64,000 nucleotides of DNA from Peptococcaceae bacterium UBA5767. Lineage in GTDB: Bacteria; Bacillota; TC1; UBA5767. A program made the position numbers and the translations under genes. The stretch spans positions 1 through 64,000 of the forward strand of contig DIET01000010.1 of the NCBI GenBank assembly GCA_002418765.1, read 5' to 3'. Below, one piece after another: positions 42,104 through 50,582 of this stretch (position 1 is its first letter; the number at the start of each line of letters is the position of its first letter). The notes under the pieces are model-generated. The model saw only the letters and a program-made list of their open reading frames with translations, did no database searches and had not been told where the DNA came from.

Positions 42104-42134
42104 AAAAAAAGGAAGAAGGCCATGGCCTTCTTCC
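42104..42134 (-). terminator. Intrinsic terminator of groESL
   Basis: Bases 42111-42134 are a perfect 24-bp palindrome (GGAAGAAGGCCA and its complement), followed on the minus strand by seven T residues at 42104-42110. It begins 7 bases beyond the groEL stop and rules out the 42123 start for the next gene. Confidence 0.92.
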
Positions 42135-42141
42135 ATATTTA

Positions 42142-43779
42142 CTACATCATACCCATGCCGCCCATGCCGCCCATACCACCTGGCATGCCGCCGCCACCAG
42201 CCGATGCTTCTTCCGGGATGTCAGCCACCAACGTCTCTGTCGTAAGAAGTAGCGCTGCAATCGATCCGGCATTCTGCAATGCACTGCGGGTCACCTTCGC
42301 GGGATCCACAATACCACTGGCAATCATATCCACAATCTGACCTGTCAGTACATCGTAGCCCATGCCTCTTTTACTCTCCAGCACAGCTGCTACCACCACT
42401 GAACCTTCGGCCCCGGCATTTTTGGCAATCTGACGAGTAGGCTCCTGCAGAGCACGCTTCACGATATTGATGCCCGTTTGCACATCGCCTTCTTCCGAAA
42501 GCTTCTCTACAGCAGCAATGGCATCAATCAAAGCCGTACCGCCTCCAGCCACAATACCTTCTTCTACAGCCGCCTTGGTCGCCGCCAACGCATCTTCGAT
42601 CCTTAATTTCTTCTCTTTAAGCTCTGTCTCCGTAGCTGCACCCACCTTGATGACAGCTACGCCACCAGAAAGTTTGGCCAAACGTTCCTGAAGTTTTTCT
42701 TTATCAAAATCCGAAGTCGAAGCATCAGATTCATTACGAATTTGTTTGATACGCTTGCTTAGCTCCTCCGCTTCGCCTTTTCCTTCCACGATGACCGTGT
42801 CTTCTTTGGTAATATTGACCTGTCTGGCCGTACCCATCATAGACAATTCAGCCGTATCCAGTTTAAGGCCCAACTCATCAGAAATGACCTGTCCACCTGT
42901 CACCACAGCAATGTCCTGCAGCATGGCTTTCCTACGATCACCAAAGGCAGGCGCTTTCACTGCAACGCAGTTCATGGTGCCTCTAAGCTTGTTCACCACC
43001 AACGTAGCCAAGGCTTCGGCTTCCACATCTTCGGCAATGATCAACAATGGTTTGCCCGTCTGCACTACTTTTTCCAGCAAAGGCAAAATTTCTGTGATGG
43101 TACTGATTTTTTTGTCCGTCAACAGAATATAAGGATCCTCCAGATGGGCCACCATTTTTTCTGTGTCCGTCACCATATAAGGAGATAGGTATCCTCTATC
43201 AAACTGCATGCCTTCCACAACTTCCAGTTCCGTAGCCAATGACTGTGATTCTTCCACAGTGATGACCCCGTCTTTTCCAACCTTGTCCATAGCATCCGCA
43301 ATCAACTGACCAATCTCGCTGTCATTGGCTGAAATAGATGCCACCTGAGCAATTTCTTCCTGGTTGATGATCTGCTTACTTCCAGCCTTGATATCGGCAA
43401 CAGCCGCGGCCACCGCTTTTTCAATCCCTTTTTTCACGATCATAGGATTGGCACCAGCCGTTATATTTCTTAGGCCTTCTTTGATGATGGACTGCGCCAA
43501 CACTGTTGCCGTCGTAGTTCCATCACCAGCAACGTCATTGGTTTTGGTCGCCACTTCTTTGACCAATTTGGCACCCATGTTTTCAAAAGCATCTGGCAAT
43601 TCAATTTCTTTGGCAATGGTCACCCCATCGTTGGTGATGGTGGGCGAACCATATTTCTTCTCCAATACTACATTTCTTCCTTTTGGACCGAGTGTGATTT
43701 TTACCGCGTCAACCAAAGCATCTACACCAGCCTCCAAGGCACGTCTTGCTTCATCTGAAAATTTTAACTGTTTAGCCAT
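42142..43779 (-). CDS. groEL: 60 kDa chaperonin GroEL
   Basis: A complete 545-residue GroEL, the subunit of the double-ring ATP-dependent folding chamber. Hallmarks: DAVKITLGPKGRNVVLEKKYG near residue 25, the ATP-site VAGDGTTTATVLAQSI near residue 85, GGTALI near residue 410, and the Gly/Met-rich tail GGMPGGMGGMGGMGMM. It follows groES by about 55 bases on the minus strand and ends just before a strong terminator. Transcription should be repressed by HrcA through the CIRCE element upstream of groES. Confidence 0.99.
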   Translation of the reverse strand: MAKQLKFSDEARRALEAGVDALVDAVKITLGPKGRNVVLEKKYGSPTITNDGVTIAKEIELPDAFENMGAKLVKEVATKTNDVAGDGTTTATVLAQSIIKEGLRNITAGANPMIVKKGIEKAVAAAVADIKAGSKQIINQEEIAQVASISANDSEIGQLIADAMDKVGKDGVITVEESQSLATELEVVEGMQFDRGYLSPYMVTDTEKMVAHLEDPYILLTDKKISTITEILPLLEKVVQTGKPLLIIAEDVEAEALATLVVNKLRGTMNCVAVKAPAFGDRRKAMLQDIAVVTGGQVISDELGLKLDTAELSMMGTARQVNITKEDTVIVEGKGEAEELSKRIKQIRNESDASTSDFDKEKLQERLAKLSGGVAVIKVGAATETELKEKKLRIEDALAATKAAVEEGIVAGGGTALIDAIAAVEKLSEEGDVQTGINIVKRALQEPTRQIAKNAGAEGSVVVAAVLESKRGMGYDVLTGQIVDMIASGIVDPAKVTRSALQNAGSIAALLLTTETLVADIPEEASAGGGGMPGGMGGMGGMGMM

Positions 43780-43834
43780 AATCTAATCTCCTTTCACCAT
43801 TTGCACATCGTCATATTCGACCGTTTTTTTTGTA

Positions 43835-44119
43835 CTATTCAATAACAGCCAGTACTTCTCGTTGGTTGATAACCAAGTACTCCTGACCTTCATATTTGAT
43901 TTCTGTCCCGGAATACTTGCTGAATAAAATGCGGTCGCCCACTTTCACTTCCATCGCTTCCTTGACATCATCAATTTCTCTTCCTGGTCCTACTGCAATC
44001 ACTTCTGCCTCTTGGGACTTTTCTTTGGCTGAATCAGGCAGTACAATACCGCTGGCCGTTTTTTCTTCTGACTCCAATACTTTTAGGATGATTTTATCAC
44101 CCAATGGTCTTAAACTCAT
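43835..44119 (-). CDS. groES: 10 kDa co-chaperonin GroES
   Basis: A 94-residue GroES, the heptameric lid of GroEL. It begins MSLRPLGDKIILKVLESEEKTASGI and contains the mobile loop and the GDRILFSKYSGTEI segment near residue 61. AAGGAGG precedes the ATG. First gene of the CIRCE-controlled groESL operon. Confidence 0.98.
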   Translation of the reverse strand: MSLRPLGDKIILKVLESEEKTASGIVLPDSAKEKSQEAEVIAVGPGREIDDVKEAMEVKVGDRILFSKYSGTEIKYEGQEYLVINQREVLAVIE

Positions 44120-44144
44120 ATCTAATCCTCCTTGATAGCATTTT

Positions 44145-44171
44145 TTAGCACTCTTTATGAAAGAGTGCTAA
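44145..44171. promoter_or_regulatory. CIRCE element (HrcA operator)
   Basis: TTAGCACTC (44145-44153), a 9-base spacer, then GAGTGCTAA (44163-44171), an exact match to the CIRCE consensus. It lies directly upstream of groES and just downstream of the -10 box, where HrcA binding represses the operon until heat or unfolded protein releases it. The hrcA gene is not in the window. Confidence 0.97.
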
Positions 44172-44182
44172 TCACTAAATCT

Positions 44183-44210
44183 ATAGTATCAATTCCTGTG
44201 AGAAAATCAA
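44183..44210 (-). promoter_or_regulatory. Promoter of groESL
   Basis: On the minus strand TTGATT (44205-44210) and TACTAT (44183-44188) are separated by 16 bases. The predicted start site falls at the edge of the CIRCE element, as in other Firmicutes. Confidence 0.65.
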
Positions 44211-44254
44211 GTGTTTTTTCACATTTTTTTGATATTTTCTGACCTTTCTTCATC

Positions 44255-44737
44255 TTACCTGGCACACTCTGCGGCATCGCCCTGCAAAATATCCACACCA
44301 TGGGGCAAAGCAGGCAAAATAACATCCAGACACTCTGCACATGCTTTGGGGCTACCTGGCAAATTCACAATGATCATATTGCCTAAGATGCCGGCTACCG
44401 CCCTAGACAGCATGGCCTTGGGAGTGAACTGCATGCTGGCCGCCCTCATAGCCTCCGGAATGCCCGGTGTCAAGCGTTCCACCACGTCAAGGGTTGCCTC
44501 TGGCGTCACATCACGTTTGGAAAATCCAGTTCCGCCTGTCGTAAACAAAAGCACTACGCCCAATGCTTCAAAATCACGCATTGTTTGGGCCAATTGTTCT
44601 CTGTCGTCAGGCACCATCTTGTATTGGACTACAGACCCTATATCCTTGACTTTCTCTCGAATAACCTCCGATGAAATATCTTCTCTTAGCCCCTGGGATC
44701 CTTTATCACTCGCAGTGATGATTCCGATTTTAATCAT
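44255..44737 (-). CDS. MogA/MoaB family molybdopterin adenylyltransferase
   Basis: About 160 residues from the ATG at 44737, with GAGGTG upstream and an 8-base overlap with the MOSC gene. It is a MoCF-domain protein that adenylates molybdopterin before metal insertion. Visible features are KIGIITASDKGSQGLREDIS at the start, LLFTTGGTGFSKRDVTPEAT near residue 75 and NMIIVNLPGSPKACAECLDVILP near residue 120. It is the last gene of the molybdenum cofactor operon. MogA and MoaB cannot be separated with confidence from sequence alone. Confidence 0.93.
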   Translation of the reverse strand: MIKIGIITASDKGSQGLREDISSEVIREKVKDIGSVVQYKMVPDDREQLAQTMRDFEALGVVLLFTTGGTGFSKRDVTPEATLDVVERLTPGIPEAMRAASMQFTPKAMLSRAVAGILGNMIIVNLPGSPKACAECLDVILPALPHGVDILQGDAAECAR

Positions 44738-45164
44738 GAAGCACCTCAATAACGTCTGCTTCCTGCAACGTCCCTCCATGTAAAACTCTTACAAAAATAC
44801 CTTCTTTGGGCATGATGCAGTTACCCACTTCTTTGGCAATTGCACAACCCGTGTGGCATTTTTTCCCAATCTGGGTCACTTCTACCAGCACCTCTCCCAT
44901 CTTAAGCTTGGTGCCCACAGGCAAAGTATACAAAGTGATACCCTTTGTCACGATATTCTCTGCAAAATCACCATCGTACAGCGTCAATCCCTCAGCACGC
45001 ATCTTGTCGATGGATTCTTCCCCCAACAAGCTGACCTGCCGGTGCCAGTCACCTGCATGGGCATCTCCTTCTATCCCATGATTTTCCCGAAGAACTGCAA
45101 CAGGAATGGGGCTCTTCTTTACTCCTTTTTTATCACTAATGCATACTGCCTTGATCACAGCCAT
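44730..45164 (-). CDS. MOSC domain protein
   Basis: A 144-residue stand-alone MOSC domain, the C-terminal fold of molybdenum cofactor sulfurases, thought to bind Mo cofactor or transfer sulfur. Typical segments are GIEGDAHAGDWHRQVSLLGEESI near residue 30, GDFAENIVTKGI near residue 64 and VTQIGKKCHTGCAI near residue 94, whose cysteines are conserved in this small-MOSC group. It lies 2 bases after moaC and overlaps mogA. Short MOSC proteins fused or coupled to MogA are common in clostridia. Confidence 0.92.
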   Translation of the reverse strand: MAVIKAVCISDKKGVKKSPIPVAVLRENHGIEGDAHAGDWHRQVSLLGEESIDKMRAEGLTLYDGDFAENIVTKGITLYTLPVGTKLKMGEVLVEVTQIGKKCHTGCAIAKEVGNCIMPKEGIFVRVLHGGTLQEADVIEVLHD

Positions 45165-45166
45165 AA

Positions 45167-45649
45167 CTAACTCCTCTCATAGGTTCCAGACTTGCCACCG
45201 GTTTTCTTCATAAGACGGATCTGGCCCATAACCATTGATTTATCCATGGCTTTACACATATCATAAATGCTCAGTAGCGCCACAGAGACAGCCGTAAGAG
45301 CCTCCATCTCCACACCCGTCACACCCTGGGTTTTTACGGTAGCTGTCGCTTCGATCAAACCCCTGTCTTTGTGGATGTCCAGCTTTACTTTGGCATTGGT
45401 AATGAGCATGGGATGACACATGGGAATTAGCTCCGATGTTTTTTTGGCTCCCATAATGCCAGCGATCCGACCAACCGACAAGACATCCCCTTTGGGGATT
45501 TCTCCGGCTTCAATTCTCTCCAACAAGTCCAAAGACAGATAGATCTCCCCCTTGGCGATAGCCTCGCGCTCCGTCGCCGGTTTGCCGCCCACATCCACCA
45601 TATACGCTCTTCCTTCTGCATCCAGATGAGATAATTTCTTCTTTTCCAT
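45167..45649 (-). CDS. moaC: Cyclic pyranopterin monophosphate synthase
   Basis: A 160-residue MoaC from the ATG at 45649, with GGAGG upstream. It works with MoaA to convert GTP to cyclic pyranopterin monophosphate. Typical segments are AYMVDVGGKPATEREAIAKGEI near residue 16, IAGIMGAKKTSELIPMCHPM near residue 61 and VKTQGVTGVEMEALTAVSVALLSIYDMCKA near residue 105. The upstream extension of the frame is not needed. It starts within one base of the moaA stop and is followed directly by the MOSC gene. Confidence 0.97.
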   Translation of the reverse strand: MEKKKLSHLDAEGRAYMVDVGGKPATEREAIAKGEIYLSLDLLERIEAGEIPKGDVLSVGRIAGIMGAKKTSELIPMCHPMLITNAKVKLDIHKDRGLIEATATVKTQGVTGVEMEALTAVSVALLSIYDMCKAMDKSMVMGQIRLMKKTGGKSGTYERS

Positions 45650-45650
45650 C

Positions 45651-46628
45651 CTAGCCTCCAATTTGTGACATGCGACGATCACTGCATTCATAACGGTCCA
45701 ATAGCATATGATGTTCCTTAGGTTTGAGTCCAATCACGGCCTGATACAGACTGGCAATATCTTCATCAGTGGAACCATTTCTGAGCATCTCGCGCACATC
45801 ATACTCCAGGCTGGAATAAAGGCAAGGGCGAAAACGACCATCCGCTGTCAGGCGCATACGGTTGCACCGAGAGCAAAAATGATTGCTTAACGCCGCAATC
45901 ACACCGACCCTTCCCTTTGTCCCCTCTATCTCAAAATCCTTGGAAGGGCCAGCATGTTTTCCAAAGGGGATTTCCACCAATTGAAATTCTTTCTCAAGAG
46001 TCTCAATAATTTCTTCCATGGAAATATGTGTTTCCTTGATCTCTGAGGCTTCCCCTACAGGCATCAATTCAATAAAACGCACATGCAACTCTTTATCAAT
46101 GGCCAGTCTCGCAAAATCCAGAATTTCTCCTTCATTGAACCCCTTGATGGCCACGGCATTGATCTTGATGGGCGTAAGGCCCACGCTTTTCGCTTCCTCG
46201 ATACCTCGCAAAACCAGATTCAAATCACCCAGACGCGTAATCTGATGATAGCGCTCTGGATCCAAGGTATCCAAAGAAATATTCACCCGGTCCAATCCGC
46301 TTGCCTTCAAATCTGCTGCCATCGTGGGCAATAAAATCCCATTGGTGGTCAGTGAAATTTCCTCTATATCCTCCACAGCGCGACACTGTGCAATCAAAGC
46401 CTCGATATTCTTTCTAACCAATGGTTCTCCACCAGTCAACCGGATTTTCCGAATCCCTTGTCCGGCCAGAATACGTACCAGCCGAGCAATCTCCTCCATG
46501 CTTAGGATTTCTTCATGACTGATGGTCTTGATGCCTTCTGCCGGCATGCAATAGGTGCAGCGCAAATTACAGCGATCCGTCACCGAAATGCGCAAATAAT
46601 CAATTTCTCGTTTGAATGAATCTTTCAT
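45651..46628 (-). CDS. moaA: GTP 3',8-cyclase
   Basis: A 325-residue radical SAM enzyme from the ATG at 46628, overlapping the upstream moeA-type stop by 4 bases. It carries the N-terminal radical-SAM cluster motif CNLRCTYCMPAEG near residue 19 and the C-terminal second cluster ligands in CSRCNRMRLTADGRFRPCLY near residue 256. The remainder (KIRLTGGEPLVRKNIEALI) is canonical. It catalyses the first step of Mo cofactor synthesis. The ribosome site, GGACGG, is weak, which suggests translational coupling. Confidence 0.97.
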   Translation of the reverse strand: MKDSFKREIDYLRISVTDRCNLRCTYCMPAEGIKTISHEEILSMEEIARLVRILAGQGIRKIRLTGGEPLVRKNIEALIAQCRAVEDIEEISLTTNGILLPTMAADLKASGLDRVNISLDTLDPERYHQITRLGDLNLVLRGIEEAKSVGLTPIKINAVAIKGFNEGEILDFARLAIDKELHVRFIELMPVGEASEIKETHISMEEIIETLEKEFQLVEIPFGKHAGPSKDFEIEGTKGRVGVIAALSNHFCSRCNRMRLTADGRFRPCLYSSLEYDVREMLRNGSTDEDIASLYQAVIGLKPKEHHMLLDRYECSDRRMSQIGG

Positions 46629-48553
46629 TGTCCGTCCATTTCCAGCCAAATCTTGCCTGTATCACGCAAGCTGTAGCCTCCCATATTCTCGACACTTCCT
46701 TGAAACGACTCCGACGCAATTACCTCGCGTAAAATCCGTCCTTCCTCAGACTCGAAAAAATCTTTTCTTAGTAGCAAATCATAACGTTCCTCATAAAGAG
46801 GTATAAAATCTAGGTCCAACGATTGAGCCGCACTATATATGCCCAGGCCAGCCACAGCCTGACCGGCCAGAATAGCTGTTCCCACACCCAAATGAGTATA
46901 CTCCTCCAAATCGTAACCTGCTAAATTTTCAGGGCTGATTCCCTCCTGTGTCAACATATGGTCCAATAGGATTCGTGTTCCACTGCCCTTTTGCCGGTTG
47001 ACATAGGATAGTCTTCGTTCCGCCATATCCCTGATACTCCTAATACCCAAAGGATTATTCTTTTGCACCATCAATCCTTGTGCCCTATGCACCAAATTCA
47101 TCAATACCACCGGTTCGTGGGGAAGATATTTTTTTACAAAAGAAACATTGTATTCTCCTGTATTCTCATCAAGTAAATGTATGCCTGCCATATGCGCTTC
47201 CCCTCTGCGCATGGCCATGAGACCGCCAAAACTTCCCGTATTGGCCGAAGACAAACGAATCTCATAATCTTTCTCACGCAAATAAGAACCCAGCACATCC
47301 TGGGTCAAATCATGGCTACCGATAGAAACGATGCTACGGGCTATCTCTTTTTTCTGGCGCATCAGCTCTATTTCCACCAATTCACCAGCTTCAAATCCCT
47401 CTTTGTTTTCCGGCACCACCATGAGACCATCTGCTTTGATCAAAGACGTAATCACGCCAGCTCCCCGACCGATGGGCGTGGCCACCAGCTTATCTCCCAC
47501 CTGCCCCAAGGTCACGCGCAAATATTCCTTGCTTCCCCCGCTGGAATTGGTGGTCCTAGACAACGTTGCGAGTACTTTATCTTTCTCCTTCAAAGACGTT
47601 CTGAGAAGCTTTTCCATCAAGGGTTTTACCAAAAGCTCACAATCAAGCGTAGCTGAAACCGGGTAACCCGGCAAACCCACTACCGGTGTCCTCCCTATCA
47701 GTCCCAGCAAGGCTGGTTTACCCGGCTTTACAGCCAGTCCATGCACCACCACGGTCCCCAGTTCTTCTATAGCCTGATGCGTATAGTCCTCCCGACCCGC
47801 TGATGAGCCAGCATTGATAATAATGACATCAGCACGTTCACTGGCCAAAAGCAATGCTTTTTTTATGCTCTCCAACCGATCCTCAACAATGTCTTCCACC
47901 CAAGGCACACCACCCCAAGAAGAAATCAGTGCTGAAAAGATAGCTGAGTTGTACTCCGCCAAATCCCCAGGAAGCAACTGCTCCTCCGCCCGCTTGATTT
48001 CCGTCCCCGTAGGCAAAATAGAAACCAAAGGTTTTTTTCGAACCGGCACCTCAAAGACACCGCCGGCGAGAAAACCACCCAAATCATATGCCGTGATTGC
48101 CTGGTTCACCGGCACAATCATCTGGGTTTTCACCAAATCCTCACCCACCGACCGGACATGTTGCCAAGGGGTCACCGCCTTGATGATTTCCACCACTCCC
48201 TCTTTTGGATAAAAAACGTCCTCACTCATGATTACAGCATTTTTTCCCTCAGGCAATGGGTCTCCCGTATCCACTTCCAGGTAATCCTTTGTTTCCAGAA
48301 GGCGAACCGGATGATTGTCTCTGGCTTGAAGCGTATCTTCCGCAAAGACCGCTATCCCATCCATGGCCGAAGCCAGAAAATCAGGCGAGTGCCGCTTAGC
48401 CAAAACAGCTTCTGAAGTGATGCGTCCGACCGCCTCCCTTACCGGGATTCGTTCTGATTCCAGCTGCAACGCCTGGGCCTGTTCCAAAACCACAAACCAT
48501 CTTGCCAAAGCTTCTTCCAATTGCCAATTCTCAAGATAAATTCTTCTTGCCAC
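46625..48553 (-). CDS. MoeA-like molybdenumtransferase fused to a substrate-binding (PBP-like) domain
   Basis: About 642 residues from the GTG at 48553 (GGAGA upstream; the frame is open further but without a ribosome site). Residues 1 to about 400 are MoeA: VREAVGRITSEAVLAKRHSPDFLASAMDGIAV near the start, IPVNQAITAYDLG, IINAGSSAGREDYTHQA and KPALLGLIGRTPVVGLPGYPVSA. Residues about 430-640 are a PBP-like domain (SHDLTQDVLGSYL, NRQKGSGTRILLDHML) related to LysR-type ligand domains. This fusion is known in anaerobes and archaea. It may discriminate molybdate from tungstate. Confidence 0.93.
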   Translation of the reverse strand: MARRIYLENWQLEEALARWFVVLEQAQALQLESERIPVREAVGRITSEAVLAKRHSPDFLASAMDGIAVFAEDTLQARDNHPVRLLETKDYLEVDTGDPLPEGKNAVIMSEDVFYPKEGVVEIIKAVTPWQHVRSVGEDLVKTQMIVPVNQAITAYDLGGFLAGGVFEVPVRKKPLVSILPTGTEIKRAEEQLLPGDLAEYNSAIFSALISSWGGVPWVEDIVEDRLESIKKALLLASERADVIIINAGSSAGREDYTHQAIEELGTVVVHGLAVKPGKPALLGLIGRTPVVGLPGYPVSATLDCELLVKPLMEKLLRTSLKEKDKVLATLSRTTNSSGGSKEYLRVTLGQVGDKLVATPIGRGAGVITSLIKADGLMVVPENKEGFEAGELVEIELMRQKKEIARSIVSIGSHDLTQDVLGSYLREKDYEIRLSSANTGSFGGLMAMRRGEAHMAGIHLLDENTGEYNVSFVKKYLPHEPVVLMNLVHRAQGLMVQKNNPLGIRSIRDMAERRLSYVNRQKGSGTRILLDHMLTQEGISPENLAGYDLEEYTHLGVGTAILAGQAVAGLGIYSAAQSLDLDFIPLYEERYDLLLRKDFFESEEGRILREVIASESFQGSVENMGGYSLRDTGKIWLEMDGQ

Positions 48554-48563
48554 GATACTCTCC

Positions 48564-49790
48564 TTATCCGTAAAGAATGACTTGCACCCTTTTCCCTTGC
48601 TCAAACCCTTCTGTACCCTTGGGGATAACCATTTCGCCATCTCCTTCTGTCATCAAACTCACAATACCCGATACGCCAAGTAGCGGATAGACCAAAATCT
48701 CTCCCTTTTCTTTGCGAACCTGTACCTTAATATGATCATCTCTCCCGGTTTCCGACACCACATTTCTAACCAGAATGCCTTCCACCATATTTTTCCAATC
48801 ATTTTCTTCCTCTGTCTGCAACAGTGGCTTGACCAACACATCATAAACCGTACGAGCAGACACCGGGTGACCCGGAAGTCCCAGCAGCACTTTACCGTCC
48901 AAACTAGCCCCCAAGGCTGGTTTCCCCGGTTTCAGTGGGATCCCGTGAAACAAAGGGTCCTTGCCTGTGAGATCTGTCAGTACCTTCAAACAAAAATCCC
49001 TGGTTCCCACTGAGCTTCCACCGGAAATCAGCACCATATGATTTTCTGAAAAAGCCTGCGACACCAGCCCATAAAGGTGATCATACTCATCCCGCGCTAT
49101 GGGATAGATGGTAGGGGATGCGCCCGCACGTTCTACTTCCGCACGAAGGATATAACTGTTGACATCCCTTATCTGTCCCAGACTAGGTACATATCCCGCC
49201 TCAATCAGCTCATTGCCAGTGGACAAAATCCCCACACGAATACGCTCTCGCACCGTCACCGTCACAATACCCTGGGAAGCGAGAAGACCCATTTCCTGTG
49301 GTCGCAAGCGTTTCCCCCGGGGGATCAGCAAATCCCCCACCTGCACATCATCACCTTTTAGCGTGACGTTTTCGCCCCTGGCCACTTCCTTTAAGACCAA
49401 TAGCTCTTCGTCTGAGAGATGGTCTGCATATTCAATCATCAAGACAGCGTCAGCACCCTCGGGCAACATGCCTCCCGTTGGAATGTAGGATGCCTGACCA
49501 GGCCCCAATGGAAACGAGGTGGGAACCCCCATCAAAATTTCCTCTCCCAGCGTCAACAGTCCCGGCAAGGACTCAGAGGCACCAAAGGTATCCCGGGCGC
49601 GTACAGCATAGCCATCCTTGGTAGACCGGCTAAAATTGGGCACCTGCTCGGTGGCCAGAATATCATCATAATTGATACGCCCCAACGCTTGTTCCAAAGC
49701 CACCGTTTCTGCTTTCAGCTGAGGCTGAAAATCCCTCCCAAGGAGGGATTTTGCCTCTTTGATTTCTGTGATGGTAAACAATTCTTTCAT
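48564..49790 (-). CDS. moeA: Molybdopterin molybdenumtransferase MoeA
   Basis: A 408-residue MoeA, inserting molybdate into adenylated molybdopterin. The typical order is seen: ALGRINYDDILATEQVPNFSRSTKDGYAVRA near residue 30, PLGPGQASYIPTGGMLPEGADAVLMIE near residue 96, ISGGSSVGTRDFCLKVL near residue 256 and KPALGASLDGKVLLGLPGHPVSA near residue 290. It lies 10 bases upstream of the second, fused MoeA. Two MoeA paralogues are frequent where both Mo and W enzymes are made. Confidence 0.96.
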   Translation of the reverse strand: MKELFTITEIKEAKSLLGRDFQPQLKAETVALEQALGRINYDDILATEQVPNFSRSTKDGYAVRARDTFGASESLPGLLTLGEEILMGVPTSFPLGPGQASYIPTGGMLPEGADAVLMIEYADHLSDEELLVLKEVARGENVTLKGDDVQVGDLLIPRGKRLRPQEMGLLASQGIVTVTVRERIRVGILSTGNELIEAGYVPSLGQIRDVNSYILRAEVERAGASPTIYPIARDEYDHLYGLVSQAFSENHMVLISGGSSVGTRDFCLKVLTDLTGKDPLFHGIPLKPGKPALGASLDGKVLLGLPGHPVSARTVYDVLVKPLLQTEEENDWKNMVEGILVRNVVSETGRDDHIKVQVRKEKGEILVYPLLGVSGIVSLMTEGDGEMVIPKGTEGFEQGKRVQVILYG

Positions 49791-49799
49791 CTTGTACTC

Positions 49800-49982
49800 C
49801 TAAAAACAGCCCAACTCACAGGCTACTATTTTCAGATGAAGAGCCTTGGCACGATCACCTACCTCACGGTAGGAAACGCTGAGCTCCTCAGCAATGCGGC
49901 GAGCAACGGCACAACTGATACGGCCTTCTTTGCTTCGTTGTAGCGCCAACTCATCAATTTTTTCCATCTTGATCTTTTCCAT
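49800..49982 (-). CDS. Small conserved cysteine-containing protein of the Mo-cofactor operon
   Basis: Sixty residues from the ATG at 49982, with AGAGGTG upstream. It is mostly helical (LALQRSKEGRISCAVARRIAEELSVSYREVGDRAKALHLKI) and ends in VACELGCF, with three cysteines, two of them in the last six residues. It lies 4 bases after the NUDIX gene and 9 bases before moeA, so it is part of the operon. I recall similar short proteins ending in LGCF beside molybdenum genes in other anaerobes, but no function is known to me. Metal or sulfur handling is a guess. Confidence 0.75.
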   Translation of the reverse strand: MEKIKMEKIDELALQRSKEGRISCAVARRIAEELSVSYREVGDRAKALHLKIVACELGCF

Positions 49983-49986
49983 AAGC

Positions 49987-50472
49987 TCACCTCTTTTCTT
50001 CTTCAATGGTTGTCATACCCAAATAAAGTCGGTCAACCGGAAACTCATCCCTAGCGTCCTGCCAGAACTGATCCAACAAAATAGCCGGGTGAATCGTCAA
50101 CTGAGAATCTTCTAGTTCCTGTCTATTATAAAATCCCGCACTCTGGATGTATTGCACCGTCTCTTCCGGATCCGTGCCTCTTTTTAGGACGCCACCCAAG
50201 CGACGCAAAAGAACATACACTTCCAGATTTTGATAATTCCTCTCGTCCTCTAGAAACTGACGAACATAAATAATACGCACCGGTTCTGTTTCCAAACGAG
50301 TTTCCTCGAACACTTCCCTAACAGCGCCTTCATAAAGAGTTTCCCCTTCTAAAAGGCCGCCACCTGGAGGCATGAGCCAGTATTTTTCTTCCTTTAAATG
50401 CTTGTGCAACACCATCAAGATCTTGTCGTCTTGAAGCACAATACCCACACAGCGAATACGATGTTTATGCAT
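49987..50472 (-). CDS. NUDIX hydrolase
   Basis: About 161 residues from the ATG at 50472 with AGGAG five bases upstream. The NUDIX box is intact: GGGLLEGETLYEGAVREVFEETRLE near residue 38 carries the G...REXXEE metal motif. Substrates are nucleoside diphosphates linked to another group; nothing in the sequence narrows this further. It is the first gene of the molybdenum cofactor operon, four bases before the small cysteine protein, although a link to the pathway is not established. Confidence 0.9.
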   Translation of the reverse strand: MHKHRIRCVGIVLQDDKILMVLHKHLKEEKYWLMPPGGGLLEGETLYEGAVREVFEETRLETEPVRIIYVRQFLEDERNYQNLEVYVLLRRLGGVLKRGTDPEETVQYIQSAGFYNRQELEDSQLTIHPAILLDQFWQDARDEFPVDRLYLGMTTIEEEKR

Positions 50473-50501
50473 GGTCACTCCTTTTTGTATGTCTATTCAT
50501 T

Positions 50502-50507
50502 ATTATA
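50502..50507 (-). promoter_or_regulatory. Possible -10 box for the NUDIX/Mo-cofactor operon
   Basis: The minus strand reads CCTATAATAATG, containing TATAAT 30 bases before the NUDIX start. No good -35 hexamer is seen at 17 bases; TTGTCG is at 20. Confidence 0.35.
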
Positions 50508-50582
50508 GGACACCTTGAGATTGAATGCGACAAAAAAACGCCCTTCTGAACAAGGGAGTCCTGCCCATCACCGTATCCGCAT

